A DNA stretch of 64,000 nucleotides from Pseudoxanthobacter soli DSM 19599 (GCF_900148505.1 NZ_FRXO01000016.1:1-64000); one strand, 5' to 3'. Positions 6,500 to 18,441 are shown, numbered from the stretch's first letter. The notes: a model not told the origin generated them from the sequence alone. Numbers and translations: made by a program.

Positions 6500-9235
6500 T
6501 CAGGCGGAGGGCGAGGCGGTGATCGAGGGCAGGGCGGGCGTCGATCCGGTCTGGACGGTCACCGGCATTTCCACCGTGGCGGCGACCTCCGGCGCAGCCG
6601 GGGCGGCGGAGCCGGCGAGCGAAACCATGACGCGCCGCTCGAACAGAGCCATGCCGACGGTCGCAAGGAACGGCAGCGCCTGGACGATAAGCACCGCCGC
6701 GAACACGTAGATCTCGCGGACCTGGTCCTTGTTGGTGGCGATCAGGAGCGCGGAACCGAGCACGAGCAGGCTGCCGATGACGGCCTCCCACTTCGCGGGG
6801 AAGGCGCCGACCGGCTTCTTGCCGCCCGCGCCCTTGTCGGTGCGCAGGAACGGCAGCGAGTCCTTGAACATGCCGAGCGTGACGGCCCGGGCGATGGTGA
6901 ACTGCAGGCTCATGGCCGCGACGCCGGCGCCGAGCGCATGGCGGAACGGCAGCCGCACACGCAGCCGGTAGAGCAGCGAGAAGTGGATGATGTTGATAAG
7001 GAACACCACCACGACCGGCAGCGTCAGCACCGAATCCGGCAGCGCGATGCCGGCAAACGCGACCACGGGCACCCAGAGCAGGTTGAGGAAGGCTGCGGCG
7101 ACGCCGAGGGTTTCCGCGCCCATCCAGTTCAGCCAGCCCAGCATGAACTGAGTGCGCTGGGTGGCGGTGAGCGCGGTCCTGCCCGGGCGGAAGCGCAGCC
7201 AGTGCTTCCTGGCGATCTGGAAGCCGCCATAGGCCCAGCGGTGACGCTGCACCATGAACGAGCGGTAGTCGTCCGGCAGCATGCCCTGGCCGTACCGGCG
7301 GCGGGTATAGTGCGCCGACCAGCCGTGCTCCATGATGGAGAGGCCGAGATCGGTGTCCTCGGTGATGGTGTCGCTCGACCAGCCGCCGGCTTCCTCCAGC
7401 GCGAGGCGCCGGATGAGGCACATGGTGCCGTGGACGACGATGGCGTTGGCTTCGTTGCGCTCGACCATGCCGATATCGAAGAAGCCGGCATATTCGGCGT
7501 TGAGCACCGCATGGAACGGGCTGCGTTCGCCGTCACGATGGTCCTGCGGAGCCTGGACGATGCCGACCCGCGGATCGGAGAACAGCGGCGCCAGATCCTT
7601 CAGCCAGTCGGGCTCGACGACATAGTCGGCATCGAGCAGGGCGATGACTTCCGCCTGGGGGGCGGTGTGCTCCAGCGCCACCCGCAGCGCGCCGGCCTTG
7701 AAGCCCGTGAGCTTCTCGACATTGACGAACTTGAAGCGGGAACCGAGCGCGCGGCAGTGTTCCTCGACCGGCGTCACGAAAGCCGGATCGGGGGTGTTGT
7801 TGATGACGACGACGCACTCGAAGTTCGGATAATCGAGCTTGGCGATTGAATCGAGCGTCTGCTTCAGCATCTCCGGCGGCTCGCGATAGGCCGGGATGTG
7901 GATCGAGACCATGGGCTGGGCGGTGAGGCCGAGCTCGGCGAGGGAGGAGGCATCCGGCACCGGGCTCGCTGAGAAGGCGCGGGCGCTGATCTTGTCGGGC
8001 AGCAGGCGCACCGGTCCGCGGCCGAGCGCGATGGCGGCGATTTCCTCGATGCGCGAGAGCGACAGCAAGGCCAGCGGCACCAGCAGGATCAGACCGGCCA
8101 CCCACATGATCGCGCTGCCGACGACGAGATAGTGCGACAGCGGGTGGGCGATGGTGACGGCAAGCCAGGCGCCGATGCCCTGGGCCGCGCCGGCGACGAG
8201 GAACGCCTGCCAGAACGTCGGATGGCGCAGTGCGAACGCGAACAGCGAGAGGAGTGTGCCGACCAGCAGGGCGGCGCCGACGATGCGTTCCTTGTTGGGC
8301 TCGCGGATGACGCCGGCGAGGTCGAACTTCAGCTTGCGGTCGGCATCGAACAGGCCCCAGTAGGCGCCTACGGAGCCTTCGTTGGTCTTCCAGACCTGAT
8401 CGAACGCCTCGATGATGTTGTAGTCGATGCCGTGGTCGCGGGCGCGGGCGACGAAGTCGCGCAGGATTTCCGCTTGGGCGACCGGGCCGGGATCGGCACC
8501 CTTCATGTTGTAGCCGCCCGAGGGCCAGCCGAACTCGGCGACGACGATGTGCTTGCCGGGGAAGGCCGCGCGCAGCTTCTCGTAGACGTCGATGGCGGTC
8601 TGCACCGCCTTCTCGCGGGGCACGCCTTCCCAGTAGCTCAGGATGTGGGCCGCGATGAAATCGACGTTCGCGGCCAGTTCGGGATGCTCGAGCCAGGTCG
8701 ACCAGATTTCGCCGGTGGTGACGGGAACCGGGCTCTCGGCGCGCACCTTGCGGAGGATCTCGGCCATCTCCTTGCCGGTCTTCTCGCCGCGCAGCACCGT
8801 CTCGTTACCGATCACGAGGGCTTGGACGTTGTTGTAGCGCCGCGCGAGATCGAGTGCGTTCTTGATCTCAAGCGCGTTACGGGTCTCGTCGGGCGATATC
8901 CAGGCGCCCTGGGTGACCTTGATGCCGTATTCGTTGGCGATCTCCGGCACCTGCTCCAGGCCGCCGGTGGCGGCGTAGGTGCGGATCGCCTTGGTGTAGG
9001 GCGCCACCACCTCCATGTCCTCGCGCAGCCGCGCCTTGGACAGGATGGTTCCCTTTTCCGGATTCTCGGAAGCGTTGTAGGGCGCGAAAGACAGGCTTTC
9101 GAGCTTGCCGTTCACGTCGGGCGCGGAAACCTTCTGCTCCCCGACCAGCCATATTGCGGCGTGCACGGCGGCAGCCAACACCACCGCCGCCGCAACAACG
9201 GGTACCGTGCGCCGGATCGTCCGGACGATCGACAT
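6500..9235 (-). CDS. Membrane-bound GH17-GT2 fusion protein (beta-glucan synthase/transglycosylase-like)
   Basis: 911 residues in two catalytic parts. After an N-terminal anchor (about residues 8-28) comes a GH17-like domain with both expected glutamates, in LVIGNETVLRG and VVAEFGWPSGG. A set of membrane helices follows. Then comes a processive family-2 glycosyltransferase with DADYVV (DxD), TEDTDLG and QRHRWAYGG, and more helices to the C-terminus. Similar fused proteins in rhizobia (NdvC-like) have been linked to beta-1,3/1,6-glucans, so an envelope glucan role is inferred; linkage is unknown. AAGGAG precedes the start. GalU, which makes UDP-glucose, lies two genes upstream on the same strand. 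Confidence 0.88.
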   Translation of the reverse strand: MSIVRTIRRTVPVVAAAVVLAAAVHAAIWLVGEQKVSAPDVNGKLESLSFAPYNASENPEKGTILSKARLREDMEVVAPYTKAIRTYAATGGLEQVPEIANEYGIKVTQGAWISPDETRNALEIKNALDLARRYNNVQALVIGNETVLRGEKTGKEMAEILRKVRAESPVPVTTGEIWSTWLEHPELAANVDFIAAHILSYWEGVPREKAVQTAIDVYEKLRAAFPGKHIVVAEFGWPSGGYNMKGADPGPVAQAEILRDFVARARDHGIDYNIIEAFDQVWKTNEGSVGAYWGLFDADRKLKFDLAGVIREPNKERIVGAALLVGTLLSLFAFALRHPTFWQAFLVAGAAQGIGAWLAVTIAHPLSHYLVVGSAIMWVAGLILLVPLALLSLSRIEEIAAIALGRGPVRLLPDKISARAFSASPVPDASSLAELGLTAQPMVSIHIPAYREPPEMLKQTLDSIAKLDYPNFECVVVINNTPDPAFVTPVEEHCRALGSRFKFVNVEKLTGFKAGALRVALEHTAPQAEVIALLDADYVVEPDWLKDLAPLFSDPRVGIVQAPQDHRDGERSPFHAVLNAEYAGFFDIGMVERNEANAIVVHGTMCLIRRLALEEAGGWSSDTITEDTDLGLSIMEHGWSAHYTRRRYGQGMLPDDYRSFMVQRHRWAYGGFQIARKHWLRFRPGRTALTATQRTQFMLGWLNWMGAETLGVAAAFLNLLWVPVVAFAGIALPDSVLTLPVVVVFLINIIHFSLLYRLRVRLPFRHALGAGVAAMSLQFTIARAVTLGMFKDSLPFLRTDKGAGGKKPVGAFPAKWEAVIGSLLVLGSALLIATNKDQVREIYVFAAVLIVQALPFLATVGMALFERRVMVSLAGSAAPAAPEVAATVEMPVTVQTGSTPALPSITASPSA

Positions 9236-9593
9236 CGGCAAAGCGCTCCTTGAGCCACGACCAGCCTGCTCACGACACCCCCGTGCCGCCCACACCGGCG
9301 CCGTCCGCGGCTTGGGAACCACGTCGGCGCGTCGAATGTCGGGAGGAGCGCGGCAGGCAATTCAGATGAGCACGTATTATGATGGAACTTTGTTTGGCCG
9401 CCGTAAATCAGAACCCGAAAATTGCGACATTCCGTCCACTTCCGGTAGACGTCAGGGCCGCATTGCGACGCTCCGATCAACGACGCACGGATCTCGGCAC
9501 GAGGGCAGAAAACCATGCGGCGCCTTGATGCCACTTTCCGCCTGAACGGCATATGAACAAAGATGAACGGGAACGGTTGCACGCAGGCCAACA
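9236..9593. other. Intergenic region before the GH17-GT2 gene
   Basis: No supported gene in about 360 bp. 9364-9480 is less GC-rich than its surroundings and probably contains the minus-strand promoter of the GH17-GT2 gene. No operator could be singled out. Confidence 0.5.
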
Positions 9594-9626
9594 AAAAAGC
9601 GCCCCGGCGGATGCCGGAGCGCCTGT
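9594..9626 (-). terminator. Rho-independent terminator
   Basis: On the minus strand, GGCGCTCCGGC-ATCC-GCCGGGGCGC is followed by TTTTTTG. It lies about 40 bp after the stop of the exported protein gene at 9665-10267. Confidence 0.85.
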
Positions 9627-9664
9627 TGTGATCTCGTCGCCGGTCCCGGCCGGCGGCTTCAGGC

Positions 9665-10267
9665 TTACTGGGCCTTCTGCTCGGCCGGCTGTTCCGGCTT
9701 CGGCGCGCTCGCGCCCGGCTCCGCCGGCTTCTGTTCCTCGGCCTTCTGGCCCTCGGCGGGGGCGGCCGGAACCTTCAGCGTGGCGGGATCGAGCGCCGGA
9801 TCGGCCCAGCAGGCGCGGGAGCGCAGGGGCAGGCCGGGATCGCCCTGCTCGCTGGAGACGCCGACGCGGATGAGGCAGGCGAACGCCACCGGCACGTGCT
9901 CGCTCGGGCATTCGAACCGGTCATAGAGCGACAGGAAGTCGTTGGCGGTGCGGATATCGTCGCGCCACAGCAGGCCGATGATGCGTTCGCCGGCCCAGGC
10001 GCATTCGGCGCGCGCCGCGGGCGAGGGCGGGGCCTTCGGCTTCTCGGGCGCGGGCGCCGCCGCGGCGGGAGCCGGAGCGGGCTGCGCGGGAGCAGGTTCA
10101 GCCGGAGCAGGCTGCGCGGGCGCCGCTGCCGGCGGCGGAGCTGCCTGGCCCTGGCTTTCCGCCGCTGGAGCGGCCGGCGCCGGAGCTTCCTGCGCCCAGG
10201 CGGCGGGGGCCATCGACAGAAGCGCGGCTGCGATGACGCAACGGCGCGCGAAGGGCAGCATGATCAT
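9665..10267 (-). CDS. Alanine/proline-rich exported protein of unknown function
   Basis: 200 residues. MIMLPFARRCVIAAALLSMAPAAWAQ is a Sec signal peptide ending at an AWAQ cleavage site. A Pro-Ala linker follows, then a compact region of about 75 residues (RAECAWAGERIIGLLWRDD... to RSRACWADP) with four cysteines that could form disulfides. The tail is Glu/Pro/Lys-rich. Met at 10267 or 10261 could be the start. I do not recognise the family. It lies between galU and the glucan enzyme on the same strand, which hints at an envelope role but does not prove it. Confidence 0.65.
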   Translation of the reverse strand: MIMLPFARRCVIAAALLSMAPAAWAQEAPAPAAPAAESQGQAAPPPAAAPAQPAPAEPAPAQPAPAPAAAAPAPEKPKAPPSPAARAECAWAGERIIGLLWRDDIRTANDFLSLYDRFECPSEHVPVAFACLIRVGVSSEQGDPGLPLRSRACWADPALDPATLKVPAAPAEGQKAEEQKPAEPGASAPKPEQPAEQKAQ

Positions 10268-10392
10268 GGTCGAAGAATTCCGGTTGACGGCATCTCGGGC
10301 ATAGCGGCCGCAGTTGGTGTCCGGCGGGAGGATGGCCCAAGCGCGCGCCGCTGTCCACGGCGCGAGCCGGCCCTCTGCCCGCGAAGGTGGGA

Positions 10393-11298
10393 TCAGCTTT
10401 CCGCGAGCTCGCCGAGCAGGGACTGCACCGCGGTGCGGAATTCGCCGGCGATATCCGGCCGGTCGAGCGCGTAGGCGACGTTGGCGGCGAGGAAGCCGAC
10501 CTTCGAGCCGCAATCGTAGGTCTTGCCGGTAAAGCGCAGGGCGCGGAACGGCTGGAGGTTCATCAGGGGGCGCATGGAATCGGTGAGCTGGATTTCACCG
10601 CCGGCACCGACGCCGCCGCGCGACAGGAGATCGAAGATTTCCGGCTGGAGAATATAGCGGCCGGTGATGATGAGGTTGGAGGGGGCCTCGCTCGCCTTCG
10701 GCTTCTCCACCATTCCGGTCACCGTATAGACGGGATCGGTGCCTTCGCCGATCTCGACGACGCCGTACTGGTCGACCTTGTCGTGCGGGACTTCCTCGAC
10801 GGCGATGACGTTGCCGCCATGGCGGTTGTAGACGTCCATCATCTGCGACAGGCAGCCGCGCTCACCCTTGATCAGCACGTCCGGCAGCAGCAGGGCGAAC
10901 GGCTCGTGGCCGACGATGTCGCGCGCGCACCACACGGCGTGACCGAGGCCGAGGGGCTCCTGCTGGCGGGTGAAGCTGGTCTCGCCCGGCTTCGGGCGGG
11001 CGGCGACGACGGTGCGCAGCACGTCGGTCTTGCGGCGGCGCTGGAGGGTTTCCTCGAGTTCGTAGGCGATGTCGAAATGGTCCTCGATCACGCCCTTGTT
11101 GCGCCCGGTGACGAACACGATGTGCTCGATGCCGGCCGCGCGCGCCTCGTCGAACACGTATTGGATGACCGGCCGGTCGACCACGGTCAGCATTTCCTTC
11201 GGCATCGACTTCGTCGCCGGCAGGAAGCGCGTACCGAGGCCGGCGACCGGAATGATCGCCTTGCGGATCGGCGTCGGTGTCGTCGGCGTCGGTGTCAT
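10393..11298 (-). CDS. galU: UTP-glucose-1-phosphate uridylyltransferase
   Basis: 301 residues. It makes UDP-glucose from UTP and glucose-1-phosphate for envelope polysaccharides. The nucleotide-binding motif [22 protein letters not shown] is followed by [21 protein letters not shown] and the late [14 protein letters not shown], all typical of GalU. GGGAGAAG sits just ahead of the ATG at 11298. The longer frame upstream has no family content. Its product is the likely donor for the glucan enzyme downstream. Confidence 0.96.
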   Translation of the reverse strand: MTPTPTTPTPIRKAIIPVAGLGTRFLPATKSMPKEMLTVVDRPVIQYVFDEARAAGIEHIVFVTGRNKGVIEDHFDIAYELEETLQRRRKTDVLRTVVAARPKPGETSFTRQQEPLGLGHAVWCARDIVGHEPFALLLPDVLIKGERGCLSQMMDVYNRHGGNVIAVEEVPHDKVDQYGVVEIGEGTDPVYTVTGMVEKPKASEAPSNLIITGRYILQPEIFDLLSRGGVGAGGEIQLTDSMRPLMNLQPFRALRFTGKTYDCGSKVGFLAANVAYALDRPDIAGEFRTAVQSLLGELAES

Positions 11299-12997
<1,699 letters not shown>

Positions 12998-13071
12998 GGC
13001 GCCGGCCCCCGGCCGGCGCGGCCCCTCTTGCGGACCGGCGCCGACACAGCGGCCCGATGGACATAAAAGAG

Positions 13072-13097
13072 AAAGGCGGCCCTCGTGGCCGCCTTTC
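13072..13097 (+). terminator. Hairpin after eno, probable terminator
   Basis: A perfect stem AAAGGCGGCC - CTCGT - GGCCGCCTTT lies 75 bp after the eno stop. The T run is short on the plus strand, so efficiency is uncertain. Confidence 0.65.
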
Positions 13098-13253
13098 GCG
13101 TTCTGGGCCGGATGTCCCGAACGGTACGGTGGCGATCGACGCGGTCGCACGGACCGGCGGACCGGCGGCCGCAACGAAACGTTAAGCGGTCGCTCCCTAT
13201 GGTCGCCGAATCGGTGCGTTGCCAGCCAATGCGGCTCCCGGATTGTTCATCCC

Positions 13254-13607
13254 ATGACCACCCGTCATCGCAAGCGGTCCTTTCTGCGGCATCTGATGGT
13301 TCCCGCCCTTTCGATCGCGATCGGGTGCTACTTCGCCTATCACACGGTCACCGGCGATCTCGGCATCCGCGCCCGCGAGCAGATCGAGGTGGAAGCGGGA
13401 CATCTGAGGGAGCAGTTGGCCGAAGTGCGCGGAGAGCGCGAGCGGCTTGAGCAGCGCGTCAAGCTGATGCGCGCCGATGCGATCGATCCCGATCTCGTAG
13501 ACGAGCGTGCCCGCGCGCAGCTCAACATGGTCCAGCCCGACGAAATCGTGATTCTTCGGCCGAGCGTCGGCAAAGTCGCGGGCGCGGCCAATACGGCCGG
13601 CCTTTAA
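13254..13607 (+). CDS. ftsB: FtsB/DivIC-family septum formation initiator
   Basis: 117 residues: a short basic cytoplasmic start, one membrane helix (about residues 15-32, VPALSIAIGCYFAYHTV), then a coiled coil (EQIEVEAGHLREQLAEVRG... to LMRADAIDPDLVDERARAQLN). This is the FtsB/DivIC layout, a bitopic protein that works with FtsL and FtsQ at the division site. The closing DPDLVDERAR-LN motif is characteristic. Its place between eno and pdhA is the usual one in Rhizobiales, which supports the call. Confidence 0.9.
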   Translation: MTTRHRKRSFLRHLMVPALSIAIGCYFAYHTVTGDLGIRAREQIEVEAGHLREQLAEVRGERERLEQRVKLMRADAIDPDLVDERARAQLNMVQPDEIVILRPSVGKVAGAANTAGL

Positions 13608-13750
13608 GCCTATCATTCGCGCTGCACTGCGGCATCCTGGAATAATGTCGAATAGGCGAAGCAGCTATGCGCGGCAGCGGCCTTGATTGCTCGGGCGGCT
13701 CCGTTAATGTGGCCGGGCGCCCTCGGGAGGGACGCTCGGAGAGGTAGTTC

Positions 13751-14896
13751 ATGGCCGTAGCCAAGACGACGACGCGGGCAGGGGCGACCCCGCCCCACCG
13801 TGGCCGCGGTGCTGGTAAATCCCCCGCGAAGCCAGCCGCCGCCAAGGAAGACGTAGTCAAATCGACGAAGAAATCGGCCCCTGCGCCGGACTCGTCCACA
13901 ACCTCCGCGATTCCGAACGATCCGCCCCGGATCGCGGAGTTCGACAAGGAGACGGAGCTCGGCGCGTATCGCGACATGCTCCTCATTCGCCGCTTCGAGG
14001 AAAAGGCCGGCCAGCTCTACGGCATGGGCTTCATCGGCGGCTTCTGCCATCTCTATATCGGCCAGGAGGCCGTGGTCGTCGGCATGCAGCTCGCGCTGAA
14101 GCCGGGTGATCAGGTCATCACAGGCTATCGCGACCACGGGCACATGCTCGCCTGCCGGATGGATCCGAAGGGCGTCATGGCCGAGCTGACCGGCCGCCGC
14201 GGAGGCTACTCCAAGGGCAAGGGCGGCTCGATGCACATGTTCTCGGTCGAGAAGGGCTTCTTCGGCGGCCACGGCATCGTCGGCGCGCAGGTCTCGCTCG
14301 GCACCGGTCTCGCCTTCGCCAATCACTACCGCAACGACGGCAAGGTCTCGCTCGCCTATTTCGGTGACGGCGCGTCCAACCAGGGCCAGGTCTACGAGAG
14401 CTTCAACATCGCGAAGCTGTGGAAGCTGCCGGTCGTCTACATCATCGAGAACAACCACTACGGCATGGGCACGAGCGTGCAGCGGGCGTCGTCGACGACC
14501 GATCTCGCCCATCGCGGCCGTTCGTTCGACATTCCCGGCGAGGCCGTGGACGGCATGGACGTGCGCGCCGTCAAGGCTGCGGCCGACCGTGCAGTGGCCC
14601 ATGCCCGCGACGGCGAGGGGCCCTACATCCTCGAGATGCTGACCTACCGCTATCGCGGCCATTCGATGTCGGACCCGGCGAAGTACCGCTCGAAGGAAGA
14701 GGTCCAGAAGATGCGGACCGAGCACGATCCGATCGAGCAGGTCCGCAACCGCCTGATCGAGGCCAAGTGGGCGACCGAGGACGATCTCAAGGCGATCGAC
14801 AAGGAAATCCGCGACATCGTCAACGAGGCGGCCGAATTCGCCCAGTCCAATCCCGAGCCGGATGCGTCCGAACTCTGGACCGACATCTATCGCTGA
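13751..14896 (+). CDS. pdhA: Pyruvate dehydrogenase E1 component, alpha subunit
   Basis: 381 residues. With PdhB it forms the thiamine-diphosphate-dependent E1 that decarboxylates pyruvate and acetylates lipoyl groups. The TPP motif [15 protein letters not shown]...[11 protein letters not shown] (GDG...NN) is clear, as is the regulatory-loop region [12 protein letters not shown]. About 45 N-terminal residues are an Ala/Lys/Pro-rich extension outside the conserved fold. It is followed 14 bp later by pdhB in an obvious operon. Confidence 0.97.
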   Translation: MAVAKTTTRAGATPPHRGRGAGKSPAKPAAAKEDVVKSTKKSAPAPDSSTTSAIPNDPPRIAEFDKETELGAYRDMLLIRRFEEKAGQLYGMGFIGGFCHLYIGQEAVVVGMQLALKPGDQVITGYRDHGHMLACRMDPKGVMAELTGRRGGYSKGKGGSMHMFSVEKGFFGGHGIVGAQVSLGTGLAFANHYRNDGKVSLAYFGDGASNQGQVYESFNIAKLWKLPVVYIIENNHYGMGTSVQRASSTTDLAHRGRSFDIPGEAVDGMDVRAVKAAADRAVAHARDGEGPYILEMLTYRYRGHSMSDPAKYRSKEEVQKMRTEHDPIEQVRNRLIEAKWATEDDLKAIDKEIRDIVNEAAEFAQSNPEPDASELWTDIYR

Positions 14897-14910
14897 GGAC
14901 GGGGACGGAC

Positions 14911-16302
14911 ATGCCGATTGATATTCTGATGCCCGCCCTCTCCCCGACGATGGAGGAGGGCAAGCTCGCCAAGTGGCTCAAGCAGGAAGGCGACACGGTC
15001 AAGTCCGGTGACGTCATCGCCGAGATCGAGACCGACAAGGCGACCATGGAGGTCGAGGCTGTCGACGAGGGCACCATCGCCAAGATCCTGATCCCCGCGG
15101 GTACCGAGGGCGTGAAGGTGAACACGGCGATCGCGATCCTGGCGGGCGAGGGCGAGGATGCCGGCGCGGCTGCCGCGAGCGCCGCCTCGAAGCCTGCCGA
15201 ACCCGCCCCGGCGCCCGCGCCGGCTTCGGTCGCCGAGCCTGCCCAGGCGCCTGCGAGCGTTCCGGCCGCGCCGAAAGCTCCCGCCGTCGCCTCCGACCCG
15301 GAGATTCCCGCCGGCACGGAGTTCGTCTCGCAGACCGTGCGCGAAGCCCTGCGCGACGCGATGGCCGAGGAGATGCGCCGCGACGAGGACGTCTTCGTCA
15401 TGGGTGAGGAGGTCGCCGAGTATCAGGGCGCCTACAAGATCACCCAGGGCCTGCTGCAGGAATTCGGCCCGCGCCGCGTGATCGATACGCCGATCACCGA
15501 GCACGGCTTCACCGGCGTCGCCGTCGGTGCCGCGTTCAACGGGCTGAAGCCGATCGTCGAATTCATGACGTTCAACTTCGCCATGCAGGCGATCGACCAG
15601 ATCATCAACTCCGCCGCCAAGACGCACTACATGTCCGGTGGCCAGGTGACCTGTCCGATCGTGTTCCGCGGCCCGAACGGGGCGGCGGCGCGCGTGGCGG
15701 CCCAGCACAGCCAGGATTATGCGGCCTGGTACGCCCAGATCCCGGGCCTTCGCGTCGTGCAGCCCTATTCGGCCGCCGACGCCAAGGGCCTGCTGAAGGC
15801 GGCGATCCGCGATCCGAACCCGGTGGTGTTCCTGGAGAACGAGATTCTCTACGGCCATGCCTTCGAGGTTCCGAAGCTCGACGATTTCGTGCTGCCGATC
15901 GGCAAGGCGCGGGTCGCGAAGTCCGGCACCGACCTCACCATCGTCTCGTTCGGCATCGGCATGACCTATGCCCTGAAGGCGGCGGAAGAGCTGAAGGGTC
16001 TGGGCATCGACGCGGAAGTGATCGATCTGCGCACCATCCGTCCGCTCGACATCGACACCGTGCTCGCCTCGGTCAAGAAGACCGGCCGCGCGGTGACGGT
16101 GGAAGAGGGTTGGCCGGTGTGCTCGATCGGTTCGGAGCTCGCCTCCCAGATCATGGTCAAGGCGTTCGACTGGCTCGATGCGCCGGTTCTGAAGGTCACG
16201 GGCAAGGACGTTCCGATGCCCTATGCCGCGAACCTCGAGAAGCTGGCACTGCCGACCGTCGCCGACGTGATCGAGGCGGCCAAGGCCGTCACCTACCGCT
16301 GA
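14911..16302 (+). CDS. pdhB: Pyruvate dehydrogenase E1 component, beta subunit, with N-terminal lipoyl domain
   Basis: 463 residues. Residues 1-80 are a lipoyl domain with the acceptor Lys in [13 protein letters not shown] (about K43), nearly identical to that of PdhC. An Ala/Pro linker of about 55 residues follows, then the E1-beta fold from [34 protein letters not shown] onwards. A lipoyl domain on E1-beta is characteristic of many alphaproteobacterial complexes. The start at 14911 is the one that begins the lipoyl domain; the longer open frame upstream only overlaps pdhA. Confidence 0.97.
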   Translation: MPIDILMPALSPTMEEGKLAKWLKQEGDTVKSGDVIAEIETDKATMEVEAVDEGTIAKILIPAGTEGVKVNTAIAILAGEGEDAGAAAASAASKPAEPAPAPAPASVAEPAQAPASVPAAPKAPAVASDPEIPAGTEFVSQTVREALRDAMAEEMRRDEDVFVMGEEVAEYQGAYKITQGLLQEFGPRRVIDTPITEHGFTGVAVGAAFNGLKPIVEFMTFNFAMQAIDQIINSAAKTHYMSGGQVTCPIVFRGPNGAAARVAAQHSQDYAAWYAQIPGLRVVQPYSAADAKGLLKAAIRDPNPVVFLENEILYGHAFEVPKLDDFVLPIGKARVAKSGTDLTIVSFGIGMTYALKAAEELKGLGIDAEVIDLRTIRPLDIDTVLASVKKTGRAVTVEEGWPVCSIGSELASQIMVKAFDWLDAPVLKVTGKDVPMPYAANLEKLALPTVADVIEAAKAVTYR

Positions 16303-16312
16303 TCGAACACGA

Positions 16313-16340
16313 GGCGGGCCGGTTCCGGCCCGCCTTCGTT
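16313..16340 (+). terminator. Hairpin between pdhB and pdhC
   Basis: GGCGGGCCGG - TT - CCGGCCCGCC is followed by TTCGTTT, 10 bp after the pdhB stop. It could be a partial terminator or an mRNA-stabilising stem in the 296-bp pdhB-pdhC gap. No gene is seen in the rest of that gap. Confidence 0.6.
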
Positions 16341-16598
16341 TCCGCGCATCCGTTGCCGGATGCGAGACGACGAGAGGTCGCCGTTCCACGGCCCGCCGGC
16401 TCTCTCCCCGCGGTGCGTCAGGCACGACGGGGGAGGCCCGGGCGATGGCCGGGACGAGGCCATGGATGAATCAATGAGACCCGCCCGCGCCGCCGGCGCG
16501 CGGCGCGGCGCCGATGCCGGGGCGCTCGTCCCGCCTTCCGCACGGCGCGTTCGCCACGGGTCGACAGCTCGGCTCTCAGGAGCCTGAGGGGGAAGACG

Positions 16599-17954
16599 AT
16601 GCCCATCGACATTCTGATGCCGGCCCTCTCGCCCACGATGGAAAAGGGCAACCTTGCCAAGTGGCATGTGAAGAAGGGCGACACGGTGAAATCCGGCGAC
16701 GTGATCGCCGAGATCGAGACCGACAAGGCGACCATGGAGGTCGAGGCGGTCGACGAGGGGACCGTCGGCGAGATCCTGGTGCCGGAAGGCACCCAGGACG
16801 TGGCGGTCAACGCCCGCATCGCGGTTCTTCTGGGCGAGGGCGAGGACGCTTCGGCGATCTCCGCCGCGGCGCCGGTCCAGGCCGCGCCCGCCGCGGCCCC
16901 CGCGCCGGCGGCTGCTCCCACAGCGGCCGCTCCTGCCGCCGCCGCTGCTCCTGCCGCCGCCGCTGCTCCGGCCCCGGCCGCGCCTGCGGCCCCCGCCGCG
17001 GCGTCCGCAGGCGAGCGTCTGTTCGCCTCGCCGTTGGCCCGCCGCATCGCCAAGGAAAAGGGCCTCGATCTCGCCGCCATCAAGGGCTCCGGTCCGCACG
17101 GCCGCATCGTGAAGACCGACGTGGAGGCTGCCGCCGCCGGCGGAGCCGCCAAGCCGGCCGCCGCCGCTCCGGCCCCCGCCGCCGCGCCGGCCCCGGCGCC
17201 GAGCCTGCCGGCCGGTGCCTCGGACGAGGCGGTGCTGAAGCTGTTCCAGCCGGGCAGCTATGACGTCGTGCCTCACGATGGCATGCGCAAGGTCATCGCC
17301 CGCCGCCTGCTCGAATCCAAGCTGACGGTGCCGCACTTCTATCTCAGCCTCGACGTCGACCTCGACGCGCTCCTCAAGCTGCGTGCCGAGATCAACGAGG
17401 CTGCGCCCTCGGTCGACGGCAAGCCGGCCTACAAGGTGTCGGTCAACGACTTCGTCATCAAGGCGATGGCGGTTGCGCTGAAGGCGGTGCCGGAAGCCAA
17501 CGTGACGTGGACCGAAGGCGGGATGCTGAAGCACAAGGTGGTCGATATCGGCGTCGCCGTGTCGCTGCCGGGCGGCCTGATCACGCCGGTGGTGCGCAAT
17601 GCCGACCAGAAGTCGCTGTCGGCCATCTCCAACGAGATGAAGGACCTCGCCGGCCGCGCCCGTGCCAAGAAGCTGAAGCCCGAGGAATATCAGGGCGGCA
17701 CCACCGCGATCTCCAATCTCGGCATGTTCGGGGTCAAGGACTTCGCGGCGATCGTCAACCCGCCGCACGCCACCATCCTGGCGGTGGGCGCGGGCGAGCA
17801 GCGGGCCGTGGTGCGCGGCGGCCAGCTCGCGATCGCGACCCAGATGACCCTCACGCTCTCGACCGATCACCGCGCCGTCGACGGCGCGCTCGGTGCCGAG
17901 CTCGGTCAGGCCCTGAAGGGCGCCATCGAGAAGCCGCTGTCACTCTTGGTGTGA
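16599..17954 (+). CDS. pdhC: Dihydrolipoamide acetyltransferase (pyruvate dehydrogenase E2)
   Basis: 451 residues forming the complex core. In order: one lipoyl domain (1-80, Lys near 43 in [11 protein letters not shown]), an Ala/Pro linker, the peripheral-subunit-binding domain (SPLARRIAKEKGLDLAAIKGSG, about 135-170), a second Ala/Pro linker, and the catalytic acyltransferase ending with STDHRAVDGA (DHR-x-x-DG, catalytic His). It transfers acetyl from lipoamide to CoA. The start is fixed by the lipoyl-domain opening. The hairpin-containing gap before it may tune E2 relative to E1. Confidence 0.97.
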   Translation: MPIDILMPALSPTMEKGNLAKWHVKKGDTVKSGDVIAEIETDKATMEVEAVDEGTVGEILVPEGTQDVAVNARIAVLLGEGEDASAISAAAPVQAAPAAAPAPAAAPTAAAPAAAAAPAAAAAPAPAAPAAPAAASAGERLFASPLARRIAKEKGLDLAAIKGSGPHGRIVKTDVEAAAAGGAAKPAAAAPAPAAAPAPAPSLPAGASDEAVLKLFQPGSYDVVPHDGMRKVIARRLLESKLTVPHFYLSLDVDLDALLKLRAEINEAAPSVDGKPAYKVSVNDFVIKAMAVALKAVPEANVTWTEGGMLKHKVVDIGVAVSLPGGLITPVVRNADQKSLSAISNEMKDLAGRARAKKLKPEEYQGGTTAISNLGMFGVKDFAAIVNPPHATILAVGAGEQRAVVRGGQLAIATQMTLTLSTDHRAVDGALGAELGQALKGAIEKPLSLLV

Positions 17955-18069
17955 CGACGGTCCGGCCCAGGCCCGCTGCCGGACGTTCCGGCATCGGGCT
18001 TCGGCTGGGGGCTGGCGGACGGCCGGAGCGCATTCCGGCCGAAACGGAACATGATCTCGGGAGGAAGGC

Positions 18070-18441
18070 TTGGGCGACACCGATCTCCAGGGTTTCCCGC
18101 GCTGGTCGCGGGGAGGGGCCGCGAGGCGGGCGACCGTTGCCGCGGCGGTTTCGGCGACGATGTTCGGCCTTGCCTGCACCCCGGCGTTCGCGGTGCTGTC
18201 GCCCTATTGGCAGCGCGTAACGGAGATGAAGGCCATCATGGCTGACGAGGGCGTCGCCGCCGCGCTCCAGGCGAGCGGCCCCATCATATCGGTGACGGCC
18301 GGCGCCGGCGACGGCTACGAGGTTGCGACCGCAACATGCCGCCTGCGCGTCACGGTCGTCGATGCGCCCAAGCCGGTCGGTGCGCCGGCGGTCGGGCCGC
18401 GCACATTCGCCCTGAAGCTCGGCGAGCCGGTCTGCCGCTGA
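18070..18441 (+). CDS. Small exported protein of unknown function within the pdh operon
   Basis: 123 residues. The start is TTG at 18070, preceded by the strong site GGGAGGAAGG. Residues 10-42 form an export signal with a basic stretch (RWSRGGAARRATV) and hydrophobic core ending TPAFA, so the mature protein is probably periplasmic. The remainder (PYWQRVTEMKAIMADEGVAAAL... to GEPVCR) contains two cysteines, in TCRL and PVCR. I do not recognise it. It lies in the same orientation between pdhC and lpd, so co-transcription is likely; no enzymatic role is implied. Confidence 0.65.
   Translation: MGDTDLQGFPRWSRGGAARRATVAAAVSATMFGLACTPAFAVLSPYWQRVTEMKAIMADEGVAAALQASGPIISVTAGAGDGYEVATATCRLRVTVVDAPKPVGAPAVGPRTFALKLGEPVCR

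Noticed and set aside
6320-7849. 509-codon plus-strand frame
   Set aside because: Antisense to the GT2 domain; composition (His/Asp/Arg/Gly-rich) is the usual shadow of a high-GC gene.
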